Part shown: piece after piece, positions 18,068-27,897 of the stretch
How positions within the stretch are numbered: the stretch's first letter is position 1
Layout of the letters: the number at the start of each line of letters is the position of its first letter
Assembly: GCA_017305715.1 (NCBI GenBank)
Contig: JAFKKG010000026.1
Coordinates: 62,001 to 126,000, forward strand
Reading direction: 5' to 3'
Source of the DNA: Hyphomicrobiales bacterium
GTDB taxonomy: Bacteria; Pseudomonadota; Alphaproteobacteria; Rhizobiales; Xanthobacteraceae
DNA length: 64,000 nucleotides
Program-made: the position numbers and the translations under genes
Notes under the pieces: generated by a model
The model's database searches: none
Seen by the model: the letters and a program-made list of their open reading frames with translations, nothing else
Told to the model about the DNA's origin: nothing

Positions 18068-19636
18068 ATGCGCGGTATCCTGGTTACGGCGGCAGTGCTG
18101 CTCGGGATGGCAGGGGCGTCCCCGCTCGAGGCCCAGACCCTGAGGATGATGAAGGCGCTGGACGCGCCGCATTATGACGGCCAGCGCACCACCTGGTCAC
18201 CCTCCTCCGACATCGTCAACATGTTCCAGGACACGCTGGTGGCGATGGACTGGGACGGCAAGACGCCGATCCCCTATCTCGCCAAATCCTGGACGATCAG
18301 CGAGGACGGCAAGACCTACGTCTTCAAGCTGCGCGACGACGTGCAATTCTGCAGCGGCAAGAAATTCACCGCCGCCGACGTGATCTATTCCTTCAAGCGG
18401 CTGACCAGCGCCGAATTGAAAGCGCCGCTGGCCTGGCGGGCCGGCAACATCAAGGAATTGCGCGCACCCGATCCCTACACCGTCGAATACGAGCTGAACG
18501 AGCCGTTCGCCGATTTGCTGCTCCAGCTCACGATGTTCACCACCGCGATCCACAACCAGGAGAGCGTGGAGGCGCTCGGCAAGGATTACGGCACCAAGGC
18601 GATCGACGGCACCGGGCCGTGGTGCTTCGAGAGCTGGCAGCCGCGCACCGAAATCGTGCTCAAGCGCCACGACGCCTACAAATGGGGGCCCTCGATGTAC
18701 CAGAACAAGGGCCCGGTGAAATTCGAAAAGCTGGTCATCAAGATCGTGCCGGAGGATTCCAGCCGCGTCGCCGCGATGCTGGGCGGGCAGTTCGACATCA
18801 CCCACCAGATCCCGCTGCAATTCATCCAGCAGGTCAAGGCCGCGCCCACCCTGAACGTGCAGGAGGCGCAGCCGAACTTCCAGTTGATGTATTACGGCTA
18901 CAAGACCACGCGGCCGATGGTAGCCGACAAGCGCGTGCGCGAGGCGATGAACATCGCGATCAACCGCGCCGACATCGTCAAGGGCATCATGCTCGGCAAC
19001 GCCGAACCGGCCTACACCTTCATCGACGACAAGGCGCTCGATTTCGCCGCATCCACCAAGGGCATCATCAAGGAAGACGTCGAACGGGCCAAGCAGTTGC
19101 TCGACGAGGCCGGCTGGAAGGTCGGCGCCGACGGCATCCGCGAGAAGGACGGCGTCAAGCTCGCGCCAAGGGTGCTGTACACGCAGGTTGCCTATTTCGG
19201 GCGCGTCTCCGAAGCGATCCAGGGTTTCATGCGCAAAATTGGAGTCGACTGGAAGATCGTCGGTTATGATTCCACGATCGCGCCGGCCGAAATGGGCAAG
19301 CAGGATTACGAGTTGTGGACGGTGACATTCCCCTACATCTCCGCGGGCGACCTCCTCAACTTCTATTTCGATTCGAAGAACATGCCGGCGCCGAACCGGA
19401 TGAACTGGAACGATGCCAAGACCGATGAGTATCTGAAGATGGGCCGCGCGTCGCTGACCGATGCCGATCGCGCCAAATACTACGCGCTGGCGCAGGAGCG
19501 GGTCACCGCGGAGCACCTGTGGATGCCGGTCATGAACATCGCGATGTACACCACCAGCCAGAAGAAGCTGAAGGGCGTGCGGCCGCACATGCTTTACCAG
19601 AACACGTTCTACAAGGGCCTGGATTACTCCTTCTGA
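18068..19636 (+). CDS. Family 5 extracellular solute-binding protein (second copy)
   Basis: 522 residues, paralog of the preceding gene and clearly the product of a tandem duplication; similarity runs along the whole length and includes shared unusual words such as KALDAPHYDGQRTTW / KGIDAPHYDAQRTTW. Signal peptide with cleavage after LEAQ or nearby. Start ATG 18068 has AGGAG upstream, 19 bases after the previous stop. Differences cluster in the region that lines the pocket of this fold, so the two copies may bind related but different ligands; this is inference. Confidence 0.92.
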   Translation: MRGILVTAAVLLGMAGASPLEAQTLRMMKALDAPHYDGQRTTWSPSSDIVNMFQDTLVAMDWDGKTPIPYLAKSWTISEDGKTYVFKLRDDVQFCSGKKFTAADVIYSFKRLTSAELKAPLAWRAGNIKELRAPDPYTVEYELNEPFADLLLQLTMFTTAIHNQESVEALGKDYGTKAIDGTGPWCFESWQPRTEIVLKRHDAYKWGPSMYQNKGPVKFEKLVIKIVPEDSSRVAAMLGGQFDITHQIPLQFIQQVKAAPTLNVQEAQPNFQLMYYGYKTTRPMVADKRVREAMNIAINRADIVKGIMLGNAEPAYTFIDDKALDFAASTKGIIKEDVERAKQLLDEAGWKVGADGIREKDGVKLAPRVLYTQVAYFGRVSEAIQGFMRKIGVDWKIVGYDSTIAPAEMGKQDYELWTVTFPYISAGDLLNFYFDSKNMPAPNRMNWNDAKTDEYLKMGRASLTDADRAKYYALAQERVTAEHLWMPVMNIAMYTTSQKKLKGVRPHMLYQNTFYKGLDYSF

Positions 19637-20609
19637 TGGAAAACCTGCTCGAGGTCCGCGGCCTCAAGGCCCATTTCGCCACCGACCGTGGCCTGTTTCG
19701 CGCGGTCGACGGCATCAGTTTCGACGTGCCGCGCGGCCGCACCGTCGGCCTGGTCGGCGAATCCGGCTGCGGCAAGAGCGTGACCTCGCTTTCCGTGATG
19801 GGCCTCGTGGCGAGCCCGGGCAAGGTCGAGGCCGAGGCGGTCAGATTCGGCAACCGCGATGTGCTGACGCTGTCGGCCGACGAGCGCCGCCGGCTGCGCG
19901 GCGGCAAGATGTCGATGATCTTCCAGGAGCCGATGACCTCGCTCAACCCGGTCCATACGATCGGCCAGCAGATTGTCGAGGCGATTTTGGCGCATACCCA
20001 GATGTCGCCGCAGGCCGCCAAAGCGCGCGCCATCGAGATGCTGGAACTGGTGCGGATCCCCTCGGCCAAGCAGCGCATCGACGATTTTCCGCACAATCTG
20101 TCCGGCGGCATGCGCCAGCGCGTCATGATCGCGATGGCGCTGTCCTGCGAGCCGGCGCTCCTGATCGCGGACGAGCCGACCACCGCGCTCGACGTCACCA
20201 TCCAGGCCCAGATCCTCGATCTGCTCGGCGAGTTGCAGCGCCGGCTCGGCATGGCGATCCTGATCATCACGCATGATCTCGGCGTGATCGCAGAAGTGGC
20301 CGACCAGGTGCTGGTGATGTATGCCGGGCAGATCGTCGAAAGCGCCGATGTCGCCGATCTCTTCGCCGACCCGCAGCACCCCTACACGATCGGCCTGCTC
20401 GGCTCGATCCCGCGCCTCGACGTCGACCGTGTCAGGCTCGCCACCATCGAGGGCACGGTGCCGAGCCCCAACAACCAGCCGAAGGGCTGCCGCTTCGCGC
20501 CGCGCTGCCCGTTCGCCGACCGGCGTTGCCGTGAGGCGCCGCCTCCCCTGCGCGAGCTCGCGCCGGGTCACCTCGTCGCCTGCTGGAAAGCTCCGGTCGA
20601 GGTGGCGTC

Positions 20610-20613
<4 letters not shown>
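19636..20613 (+). CDS. ABC transporter ATP-binding protein (DppD/OppD family)
   Basis: 325 residues with Walker [10 protein letters not shown]-loop in [14 protein letters not shown], signature LSGGMRQR, Walker [13 protein letters not shown] and switch His in IITHD. The C-terminal extension has the oligopeptide-importer motif [11 protein letters not shown], which in DppD proteins carries Cys residues for an iron-sulfur cluster. The start ATG overlaps the stop of the binding protein (TGATG); its end overlaps the next ATPase (ATGA). Confidence 0.93.
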
Positions 20614-21689
<1,076 letters not shown>

Positions 21690-21695
21690 AAATCC

Positions 21696-21860
21696 TCAGA
21701 TCAATACCGGCGATGCCTTGTCGTACTGCTTCACCACCACGAGCGGACGGGGCTCGAGTTTCCCCTTGCCGCCGGAGACGTTGGCGAGTTCTCGGTCGGA
21801 CAGCCGTTCTGTCGGGTGGTCCGGTTCGCCGGATTCAGCAGGATTGACGATGGTGCGCAT
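21696..21860 (-). CDS. Small double-glycine-motif peptide, bacteriocin-leader-like
   Basis: 54 residues, ATG at 21858-21860, stop at 21696-21698. The centre reads ERLSDRELANVSGGKGK, the pattern L-S-x-x-E-L-x-x-V-x-G-G of double-glycine leaders that C39 peptidase transporters cut. The 23-residue part after GG (KGKLEPRPL...) is basic and short. AGGGAG lies about 8 bases before the start. No transporter or modifying enzyme is nearby. In rhizobia many orphan peptides carry this motif, and their role is not known. The gene converges with the end of the ABC importer. Confidence 0.7.
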   Translation of the reverse strand: MRTIVNPAESGEPDHPTERLSDRELANVSGGKGKLEPRPLVVVKQYDKASPVLI

Positions 21861-21934
21861 GGTGACGGCTCCCTTCGATCAGGATTGGATCATTGCTGAG
21901 GGGAGGAGTTCTGCCGTCCGGGCATCCGCACCGC

Positions 21935-21950
21935 TGTGACGATCATCACA
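21935..21950. promoter_or_regulatory. CRP-type palindrome
   Basis: TGTGACGATCATCACA matches the TGTGA-N6-TCACA consensus of CRP-family regulators at every conserved position, extended by one base pair (C...G) on each side. It lies 75 bases upstream of the double-glycine peptide start, suitable for controlling that gene; the rightward gene starts almost 300 bases away. Confidence 0.55.
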
Positions 21951-21958
21951 GTAAAAGA

Positions 21959-21991
21959 GCGGCCCCAGCACGGGGGAAGGACTGGGGCCGC
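21959..21991. other. Stem-loop with 10-bp perfect stem
   Basis: GCGGCCCCAG (21959-21968) pairs with CTGGGGCCGC (21982-21991) around a 13-base loop. On the minus strand the stem is followed by TCTTTTAC, which is terminator-like, but no minus-strand gene ends just before it. It may be an mRNA leader structure of the double-glycine peptide gene or part of a small RNA. Confidence 0.5.
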
Positions 21992-22238
21992 CTTCATCGA
22001 ATGCGACGGGGCCTTCGCATCCGGTACGTGCCCAACTACGCCCCGGGAACCGATTTGTTCCAAAGGAGCCAGTCCAGATGGGCCGCCAGGGGGAAAAATT
22101 GCTGGCGCGGCCGGAACCAACGGCAATGCCGCGAATTATGACCTGCGTGTTGGGATGCACACAATCACCTGCGGCTTCAGCAAGTCTCCCCGAGAGTGCT
22201 GGGGCCGCTTTTATGTGAGCAAGAGGGCTCGACGACAG

Positions 22239-22505
22239 ATGGATGCTCCCGACAATTCGATCAGGTTCGACGTTCCTGCCGTGGTCCGCAAATGGCCCTC
22301 CCTCAACAATGCCCGCCGCGCCGACACCACCCCCTATCTGGTGATCGAGGGCACGCTGGACGAATGCATCCGGGAATTCATGGCCAAGCCGGCATCAACC
22401 CGGCATTTGTACGAAATTCGGACAGAACCGCAGCCGCCTTGGGTCACCGACACCCTGTCGGCCGAACACGTCGCCGAATTGGCGCGGCTGCGCGAGTTTC
22501 TCTAA
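22239..22505 (+). CDS. Conserved small hypothetical protein
   Basis: 88 residues starting at ATG 22239. The region NSIRFDVPAVVRKWPSLNNA and the end ELARLREFL form a compact mixed fold; the type is common in Bradyrhizobium and unassigned. The frame is open further upstream to 22155 and beyond, but the upstream part looks unlike protein, so the shorter start is preferred. The family function is unknown. Confidence 0.6.
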   Translation: MDAPDNSIRFDVPAVVRKWPSLNNARRADTTPYLVIEGTLDECIREFMAKPASTRHLYEIRTEPQPPWVTDTLSAEHVAELARLREFL

Positions 22506-22515
22506 TGGCGGCGCG

Positions 22516-22827
22516 TTAATGGGAATGGGGCGCCCCCGCGGCTCCAGCCTTCCTCCGGCTGGACGTCCCCGGCTTCATCATCGACATTTTCTTGTCTTGC
22601 ATCATGGCCATCATCGTCATCTTGCATCCCTGCGTTCCATCCTTGGCCATCGCAGCATTCACCATCGCCAAATGGCGGTTCATCTCCCACTTCTCGGCAC
22701 TGTCAGGCATAGCGCTCATCATCGATGTCATTTTCGACATGTCGTCGCACATCTGCATATGTGCCGAAGCGGGGCTCAACGCCAAAACGGCGGCGACGAG
22801 ACCTATCGGGAATACGGCGTATTTCAT
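22516..22827 (-). CDS. Methionine-rich secreted protein
   Basis: 103 residues with a signal peptide (FPIGLVAAVLALSPASAHMQ, cleavage after ASA). The mature part is Met-rich (DDMSKMTSMMSAMPD, then KMTMMAMMQDKKMSMMK) with two Cys and ends basic with HSH. Clusters of Met, Cys and His suggest binding of copper(I) or another soft metal in the periplasm, but this is inference. Start ATG at 22825-22827 follows AAGGAG. No copper-export gene is next to it. Confidence 0.78.
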   Translation of the reverse strand: MKYAVFPIGLVAAVLALSPASAHMQMCDDMSKMTSMMSAMPDSAEKWEMNRHLAMVNAAMAKDGTQGCKMTMMAMMQDKKMSMMKPGTSSRRKAGAAGAPHSH

Positions 22828-23019
22828 GTTGAACTCCTTGCGGGACGGTCTGGATACCGATGCACCTCGAAGCATAGCTCTTGATGGCCCTCGCCTGGCT
22901 TGATCTGGCGCAACACGATGGTGCCCCTCAGCGGCAAGAGGGTTCCTTAACCATCGCCCGCTATGTTCGGCTCAATCGTGGATCGCCGATAAGGCTCCGC
23001 GAGAAGTAATGCGTAGGGA

Positions 23020-23050
23020 AACCCACCGCCTCAACCCGGTGGGTTTTTCC
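23020..23050 (+). terminator. Rho-independent terminator-like hairpin
   Basis: AACCCACCG (23020-23028) pairs with CGGTGGGTT (23038-23046) and is followed by TTTCC, so the stem runs straight into five T. No gene ends shortly before it on the plus strand, which leaves room for a small RNA transcribed across about 22900-23050; the nearest downstream start is 20 bases away. Confidence 0.55.
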
Positions 23051-23070
23051 GTGGGAGGGGTTGTGTCACC

Positions 23071-23229
23071 ATGTCACTGTCATCAGCCAAGAACTATGCG
23101 CTGCGCGCCGAACGCTGCCAGGACGCCAAGGAAGCCGCCGACCTCCTGGCAAAAGCGATCCTCGAATTGGCGGCGGCGATCGAGGCTACCGACGCAAAAG
23201 TGAAGAAGATCAACAAGTCAGCCGGATGA
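23071..23229 (+). CDS. Small helical hypothetical protein
   Basis: 52 residues, ATG 23071 with GGGAGGGG upstream. The sequence is almost entirely helical (SAKNYALRAERCQDAKEAAD, then LLAKAILELAAAIEATDAK) and soluble, with one Cys. The type is frequent in Bradyrhizobium; function unknown. Confidence 0.6.
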   Translation: MSLSSAKNYALRAERCQDAKEAADLLAKAILELAAAIEATDAKVKKINKSAG

Positions 23230-23390
23230 TCGGTTCTTGTGCCGATCGGCACGGGATCCCGGCAAACCGCCGATCCGAACGGCGTTCGGAGGTCACATGC
23301 GGTTTCGCGAAGTTTCCCGTTAGCCTTAAGACCACATCATCGACCCCGGCCCGCCGGCCCGATGCTAAGTGACTTCCGCAAGGAAGGACC

Positions 23391-23543
23391 ATGTTCAACG
23401 GGCGAAAAAACACCGTCATCGGACTGACCGCGATCTTCACCTTCGTGCTGGTCGAGCTGGCCGCGATCGCCTGCACGGTCGCCCTGGTGCTTCAGTTCGC
23501 CTTCGACGTGGACATACCGCTTTTGTCGTCCAGCGACGAGTGA
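23391..23543 (+). CDS. Small single-pass membrane protein
   Basis: 50 residues, ATG 23391 preceded by AAGGAAGGACC. A basic start (MFNGRKNT) is followed by one hydrophobic helix (IFTFVLVELAAIACTVALVL) and an acidic end. Probably an inner-membrane small protein; function unknown. Confidence 0.6.
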   Translation: MFNGRKNTVIGLTAIFTFVLVELAAIACTVALVLQFAFDVDIPLLSSSDE

Positions 23544-23826
23544 GCCCATGCCGATCGCCACCCGTTCATGCCCCCTGATTGCTGCCCAGCCCCCGCAGGG
23601 ATGACACGGCTTTCGACACGCACGGCCGGGTCCAGACCTTGCCGCTGAACCGTGCTATTCGCCGGCATCGCACGGTGATGATCCAAGCTACGTGGAATGT
23701 CAGGCTTCCCGTACCGTCCTGCGATCCGGTCAGTACCTGATCGTGATGCCTCGAAAGAATCTGCGACGTGCGGGCATTCGTGATGAGATGCGATAAAATC
23801 ACGTGGTGGCATGACCACAGGGGCCG

Positions 23827-24732
23827 ATGATGGAATTGCGTCGCTTGAAATATATGTCCGTCCTGGCGGAAGAACTGCACTTCGGAAGGGCCGCCGAGCG
23901 GCTCGGTATCGCCCAGCCCGCACTTACGCAACAGATTCAGGCCCTCGAGCGCGAGCTTGGCGTCGAGCTTTTCCACCGGACGAAAAGGTCGGTCAAACTT
24001 ACCGTCGCCGGCCGCGTCACCCTGAACGAGGCGATCAGGACGCTTCTGCAAGCTGAAAAGACCGCGCTGGTGGCACGGCAGGCCGGCCGCGGCGAACTGG
24101 GACACATCGAAATAGGATACGTGGGCTCGGCGATCTTTACCGGCGTTCTGTCGAAGGCAATTTCCCGATTTCGCGAAGCCAATCCCCTCGTGGAGTTTCG
24201 CCTGAGCGAGATCGGCATCGTCCAACAATTGGATGACGTCGGCAGTGGGCGGCTGGATCTCGGAATCCTCCGCCTTCCGGTGAAATCGCTGCCGTCCGGC
24301 GTCGCGATCGTATCGCTGCACCGTGAGCCGATTATTTTGGCGATCCCCCGCGGACACCGGCTCGCGCGGCTGAATACGGTGCCGCTGGAGGCGTTGAAGT
24401 CCGAGCCGTTCGTCGCCGTCCAGATCCAGGAGGGAAGCGGCTTCAACGCGCAGGTCGCCCAAATGTGTGCCGCGGGCCGATTGTCGCCGCAAATTGTGCA
24501 ACGCGCGGGGCAATTCACGGCGCTCGCCGGCATGGTCGCCGGCGGCCTCGGCGTGGCATTCGTGCCGGATTCGCTGCGGCACCTGCAGATAGCCGATGTG
24601 GTCTATCGACCATTGGCAAAGATCAATCAGCAGTCCGACCTGGCGATGGTCTACCGCAAATCGGAGCGGGCGCCGGCCGTCATCGCGTTTGTCGACCAGT
24701 TGAAGAGGTCGGCACGCCCGGCACAGGCGTGA
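23827..24732 (+). CDS. LysR-family transcriptional regulator
   Basis: 301 residues. The N-terminal helix-turn-helix is typical (MELRRLKYMSVLAEELHFGR, then AAERLGIAQPALTQQIQALE), and a LysR substrate-binding domain follows from about residue 90 (HIEIGYVGSAIFTGVL). LysR proteins respond to an aromatic or acidic inducer. It lies 120 bases upstream of, and in the same direction as, the ring-hydroxylating oxygenase genes and is their likely activator; LysR genes are more often divergent from their targets, so this is an inference from position. Confidence 0.9.
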   Translation: MMELRRLKYMSVLAEELHFGRAAERLGIAQPALTQQIQALERELGVELFHRTKRSVKLTVAGRVTLNEAIRTLLQAEKTALVARQAGRGELGHIEIGYVGSAIFTGVLSKAISRFREANPLVEFRLSEIGIVQQLDDVGSGRLDLGILRLPVKSLPSGVAIVSLHREPIILAIPRGHRLARLNTVPLEALKSEPFVAVQIQEGSGFNAQVAQMCAAGRLSPQIVQRAGQFTALAGMVAGGLGVAFVPDSLRHLQIADVVYRPLAKINQQSDLAMVYRKSERAPAVIAFVDQLKRSARPAQA

Positions 24733-24852
24733 ACGGCAGTGATACGATCTACTTATTTATTTAGCCCAAACCATTATTGGCCACGGCCTCGCCCGGCTCG
24801 GTAGTCTCTTTTGAATGCCTCTAAAATCGGCAAGACAAGGGAGAATGACGAG

Positions 24853-26124
24853 ATGCAGGCGACGCCCCACCCGAGCACCCACGCCGCCGGCAAGCCGGCA
24901 TTGGATTTCACGTGGCCCGTTGAAGGCATCGCGCGCGCCCCCTATCGCCTCTTTACCGATCCGGAAATCTACCGGCTGGAGCAAGAGCGGATTTTCAGAG
25001 GCCGCTGCTGGAATTATCTCTGTCTTGACGTCGAAATCCCGAAGGCTGGCGACTATCGCACGACGGTGATCGGCGAGACGCCCGTCATCGTCACCAGGGA
25101 TCATGACGGCAAGATCCACGCGATGGTCAACCGCTGCGCCCACAAGGGCGCGCTGGTATGCCTCAAGAAGCAGGACAATGTCGCGAGCCTTACCTGCGTC
25201 TATCATGCCTGGAATTACGAACTGGACGGAAAACTGAAGGGCGTCGCATTTCGCAACGGGGTTCGCGGGCAAGGCGGGATGCCGAGCGATTTTGACGTCG
25301 CCAAGCATCGTCTTCAGCCGATCCGCATCGAAAACTTCTGCGGAATCATATTCGGGACATTCTCGGAGGAGGTCGAGGGCGTCGAAAGCTATCTCGGCCC
25401 CGACATGGCGCAGTTCATCAAGAGAAACCTTGACCGTCCGCTTCGCGTCCTCGGCACGCACAGCCAGACGATTCACAATAACTGGAAGCTCTACGCCGAA
25501 AATCTGCGGGATTCCTACCACGCGACCCTGTTGCATACGTTCTACACGACCTTCAAAGTGAACCGCCTGGACATGGATGGAGGCATCATCCTGTCCGACG
25601 AGAAGTGGCATCATCTGAGCTTCGCGCGCCGTGCCAAAATGGAGGAAGCCGCCGAATATTCCGAAGCCAAGGTCCATTCGGCCAGCTACGACTCCGCCCT
25701 CGAGGGGCCCGGGCTGCTGGAGGCGTGGGAGGAATTCGACGACGGCATCACGCACAGCATCCAGACTGTCTTCCCCAACATGTGCATTCAGTTCACGCTG
25801 AATTCGCTCGCCATCCGCTTCTTTGCGCCGAAGGGGGTCGACAAGACCGAACTGTTCTGGATTTACCTCGGCTACGACCGCGATACCGAGCAGCAATCGC
25901 AGATGCGCATCATGCAGAGCAATCTGACAGGCGCGGCAGGTCTGGTCTCGCTCGAGGACGGCTGTATCAACGAATTCGTCCAGCGCGGCACCCGCAACGA
26001 TCCGCAATGCTCATCTTTCATGGAAATGGGGGGGCGGGTCGCCGAATCCGAGAAGAACTCCCGCGCGACAGAAGCCGCCGTTCGCGGTTTCTGGCAGGGT
26101 TATCGCGGCATCATGGGATTCTGA
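24853..26124 (+). CDS. Rieske ring-hydroxylating oxygenase, large (alpha) subunit
   Basis: 423 residues. The Rieske [2Fe-2S] ligands are C95-x-H97 (NRCAHKGA) and C115-x2-H118 (CVYHAW); the mononuclear iron ligands are in ENLRDSYHATLLH (H223 and H228, with the bridging Asp220). The layout resembles anthranilate- or salicylate-type dioxygenases. The start ATG 24853 follows GGGAGAA. The small subunit follows after 10 bases; ferredoxin and reductase genes are not in the neighbourhood and must be supplied from elsewhere. The aromatic substrate cannot be read from sequence. Confidence 0.9.
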   Translation: MQATPHPSTHAAGKPALDFTWPVEGIARAPYRLFTDPEIYRLEQERIFRGRCWNYLCLDVEIPKAGDYRTTVIGETPVIVTRDHDGKIHAMVNRCAHKGALVCLKKQDNVASLTCVYHAWNYELDGKLKGVAFRNGVRGQGGMPSDFDVAKHRLQPIRIENFCGIIFGTFSEEVEGVESYLGPDMAQFIKRNLDRPLRVLGTHSQTIHNNWKLYAENLRDSYHATLLHTFYTTFKVNRLDMDGGIILSDEKWHHLSFARRAKMEEAAEYSEAKVHSASYDSALEGPGLLEAWEEFDDGITHSIQTVFPNMCIQFTLNSLAIRFFAPKGVDKTELFWIYLGYDRDTEQQSQMRIMQSNLTGAAGLVSLEDGCINEFVQRGTRNDPQCSSFMEMGGRVAESEKNSRATEAAVRGFWQGYRGIMGF

Positions 26125-26134
26125 GGAGCAAGCC

Positions 26135-26641
26135 ATGCCCAGCGTCATCGAAAAGCCGGCCGCGCAATCCAGCGGCGACCCATGCCGCGAAGCTGCGGAA
26201 CTGATCGCATCATACGGCCACGCCATGGACGATGGCGAGATCGATCTTTGGCCGCAGTTCTTCACGTCGAACGGCATCTACCACATCACGACCAGGGAAA
26301 ATCACGAGGCTGGCCTGCCGATCGGAATCATGCGTTGTGTCGGCCGCGGAATGATGATCGATCGGGTCAAGGCGTTCCATACCGCCAATATCTTCGAACC
26401 GCATACGTACAACCACATCGTCGGCTATCCGACCATGTCATACGACAAGGCGAGCGGTTGCGTGACGGCGCGTTCGAACTTCCAGGTCGTTCGCATCATG
26501 GAGACCGGCCGGATGGAGCTGTATGCAACCGGAAAATATCTCGATGTGATTCAGCAAGAAGGCGGTTCGCTCAAGTTCAGGGAACGTGTCGTCGTGATGG
26601 ATTCGCGAAATGTCGATATCCTGCTCGTTGTCCCGCTCTAG
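26135..26641 (+). CDS. Ring-hydroxylating oxygenase, small (beta) subunit
   Basis: 168 residues of the cystatin-like (SnoaL/NTF2) fold found in dioxygenase beta subunits: AAELIASYGHAMDDGEIDLW, WPQFFTSNGIYHITTREN, and the end GGSLKFRERVVVMDSRNVDI. It stabilises the alpha3-beta3 oxygenase and has no metal. The gene is 10 bases after the large subunit and ends 100 bases before the Bug-type binding protein. Confidence 0.87.
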   Translation: MPSVIEKPAAQSSGDPCREAAELIASYGHAMDDGEIDLWPQFFTSNGIYHITTRENHEAGLPIGIMRCVGRGMMIDRVKAFHTANIFEPHTYNHIVGYPTMSYDKASGCVTARSNFQVVRIMETGRMELYATGKYLDVIQQEGGSLKFRERVVVMDSRNVDILLVVPL

Positions 26642-26741
26642 GCAGTGCTGTCGTGGCGATGCTCCGGGGAAATAAAGCGCGTTTCCGGAATGAGCGGGCG
26701 CGCCCAACTCTCGAATCAGATCGAGTTGGTAAACGGGAGAA

Positions 26742-27719
26742 ATGTTCGTGAGAAAATTAGTTCTGGGTTTGCTTGCCGTCGCACCGGTGTTTCTGGTGGG
26801 CGTCGCCCGGGCCGAGACTTTCCCCACGCGGAGCGTTCGATTCATTGTCCCGAATCCTGCGGGCGGTTCAAACGACGCGGCCGCACGCATCCTGGCACAG
26901 GCGCTCGGTGAGATATGGCAACAACCCGTCGTCATCGAGAACAAGCCTGGCGGGGGCGGAAATATCGGAACCCAGGCGGCAGCCACCGCACCGGCCGATG
27001 GGTACACCTATCTGGTCAGTTCACCCGGTCCAATCACCATCAATCCATCGCTCTACAGGAAGTTGCCGTTTGACCCGGCCAAGGATTTCGTCCCGGTGGC
27101 GCTGCTGGCGACCGTCCCGATCGTTTTGATCGTCAATCCGAAAGTCCCGGCTTCAACCCTCCGGGAGCTGTTGGAGCTGACGAAAAACACAGCGGAAGAG
27201 CCCAATTACGCTTCCTCCGGAATCGGATCGACGCATCATCTGTCGGCCGAACTATTCAAGAAAATGACCGGCGCCCGCCTGAGACATGTGCCCTATCGCG
27301 GCGCCGCGCCGGCAATGAATGATCTGATCGCAGGCCACGTCCCTGTTCTCTTCGATAATTTGCCGACCGTGATCCCCCAGGTTCAGGCCGGTACCGTGCG
27401 TGCTTTGGCCGTTGCGAGCCCCAAGCGGTTAAGCTCACTCCCCGATGTGCCGACATTTGACGAGGCGGGATTGCCGGGCTTCGAGGCATCTTCCTGGTTC
27501 GGGGTGCTGGCGCCGGCGAATACGCCAGCCGATATCGTCACCAAAATGACCGCGGACATTGAGCGGGTCATGTCGAACCCGGGCTTCCGAAAGAGCTTCG
27601 AAGCGACGGGCGCGGAAGTAGGTACGCTTTTTGGTCCGGATTTCGGACAATTCATGAAACGAGAAAATGAAAAATGGGGAGACGTTATCAAGAGCTCCGG
27701 CGCCCCCATCATCGAATAG
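26742..27719 (+). CDS. Bug/TctC-family binding protein
   Basis: 325 residues with a Sec signal peptide (VLGLLAVAPVFLVGVARAE) and the Bug-family start VRFIVPNPAGGSNDAAARIL, then VVIENKPGGGGNIGTQAAA and VPYRGAAPAMNDLIAG. It lies directly after the oxygenase genes on the same strand, so it may capture the aromatic acid that the oxygenase attacks. As with the first Bug gene there is no TctA/TctB partner nearby. It is the last backbone gene before the tRNA attachment site. Confidence 0.9.
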   Translation: MFVRKLVLGLLAVAPVFLVGVARAETFPTRSVRFIVPNPAGGSNDAAARILAQALGEIWQQPVVIENKPGGGGNIGTQAAATAPADGYTYLVSSPGPITINPSLYRKLPFDPAKDFVPVALLATVPIVLIVNPKVPASTLRELLELTKNTAEEPNYASSGIGSTHHLSAELFKKMTGARLRHVPYRGAAPAMNDLIAGHVPVLFDNLPTVIPQVQAGTVRALAVASPKRLSSLPDVPTFDEAGLPGFEASSWFGVLAPANTPADIVTKMTADIERVMSNPGFRKSFEATGAEVGTLFGPDFGQFMKRENEKWGDVIKSSGAPIIE

Positions 27720-27897
27720 GCCGCCGGCGCCCGGCGAAGGACGGCTGGATGGACCGCGGGCGGTGCATAGCGGAAGCGGGCGCGCGGGTGGCGGCGTCCA
27801 CAGCGCCCCGATCAGGGCGTCGTCATTCCCGGCGGCAAGGCGCCGCGTTTTCGTCAACAGACGAGCGGGAATGTTTAAGTAAAGCAGAGGGATAAAA
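27720..27897. other. Spacer between last backbone gene and att site
   Basis: 178 bases with no gene. It turns AT-rich over the last 30 bases, as often seen downstream of a tRNA 3' end. Nothing else recognisable. Confidence 0.4.
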
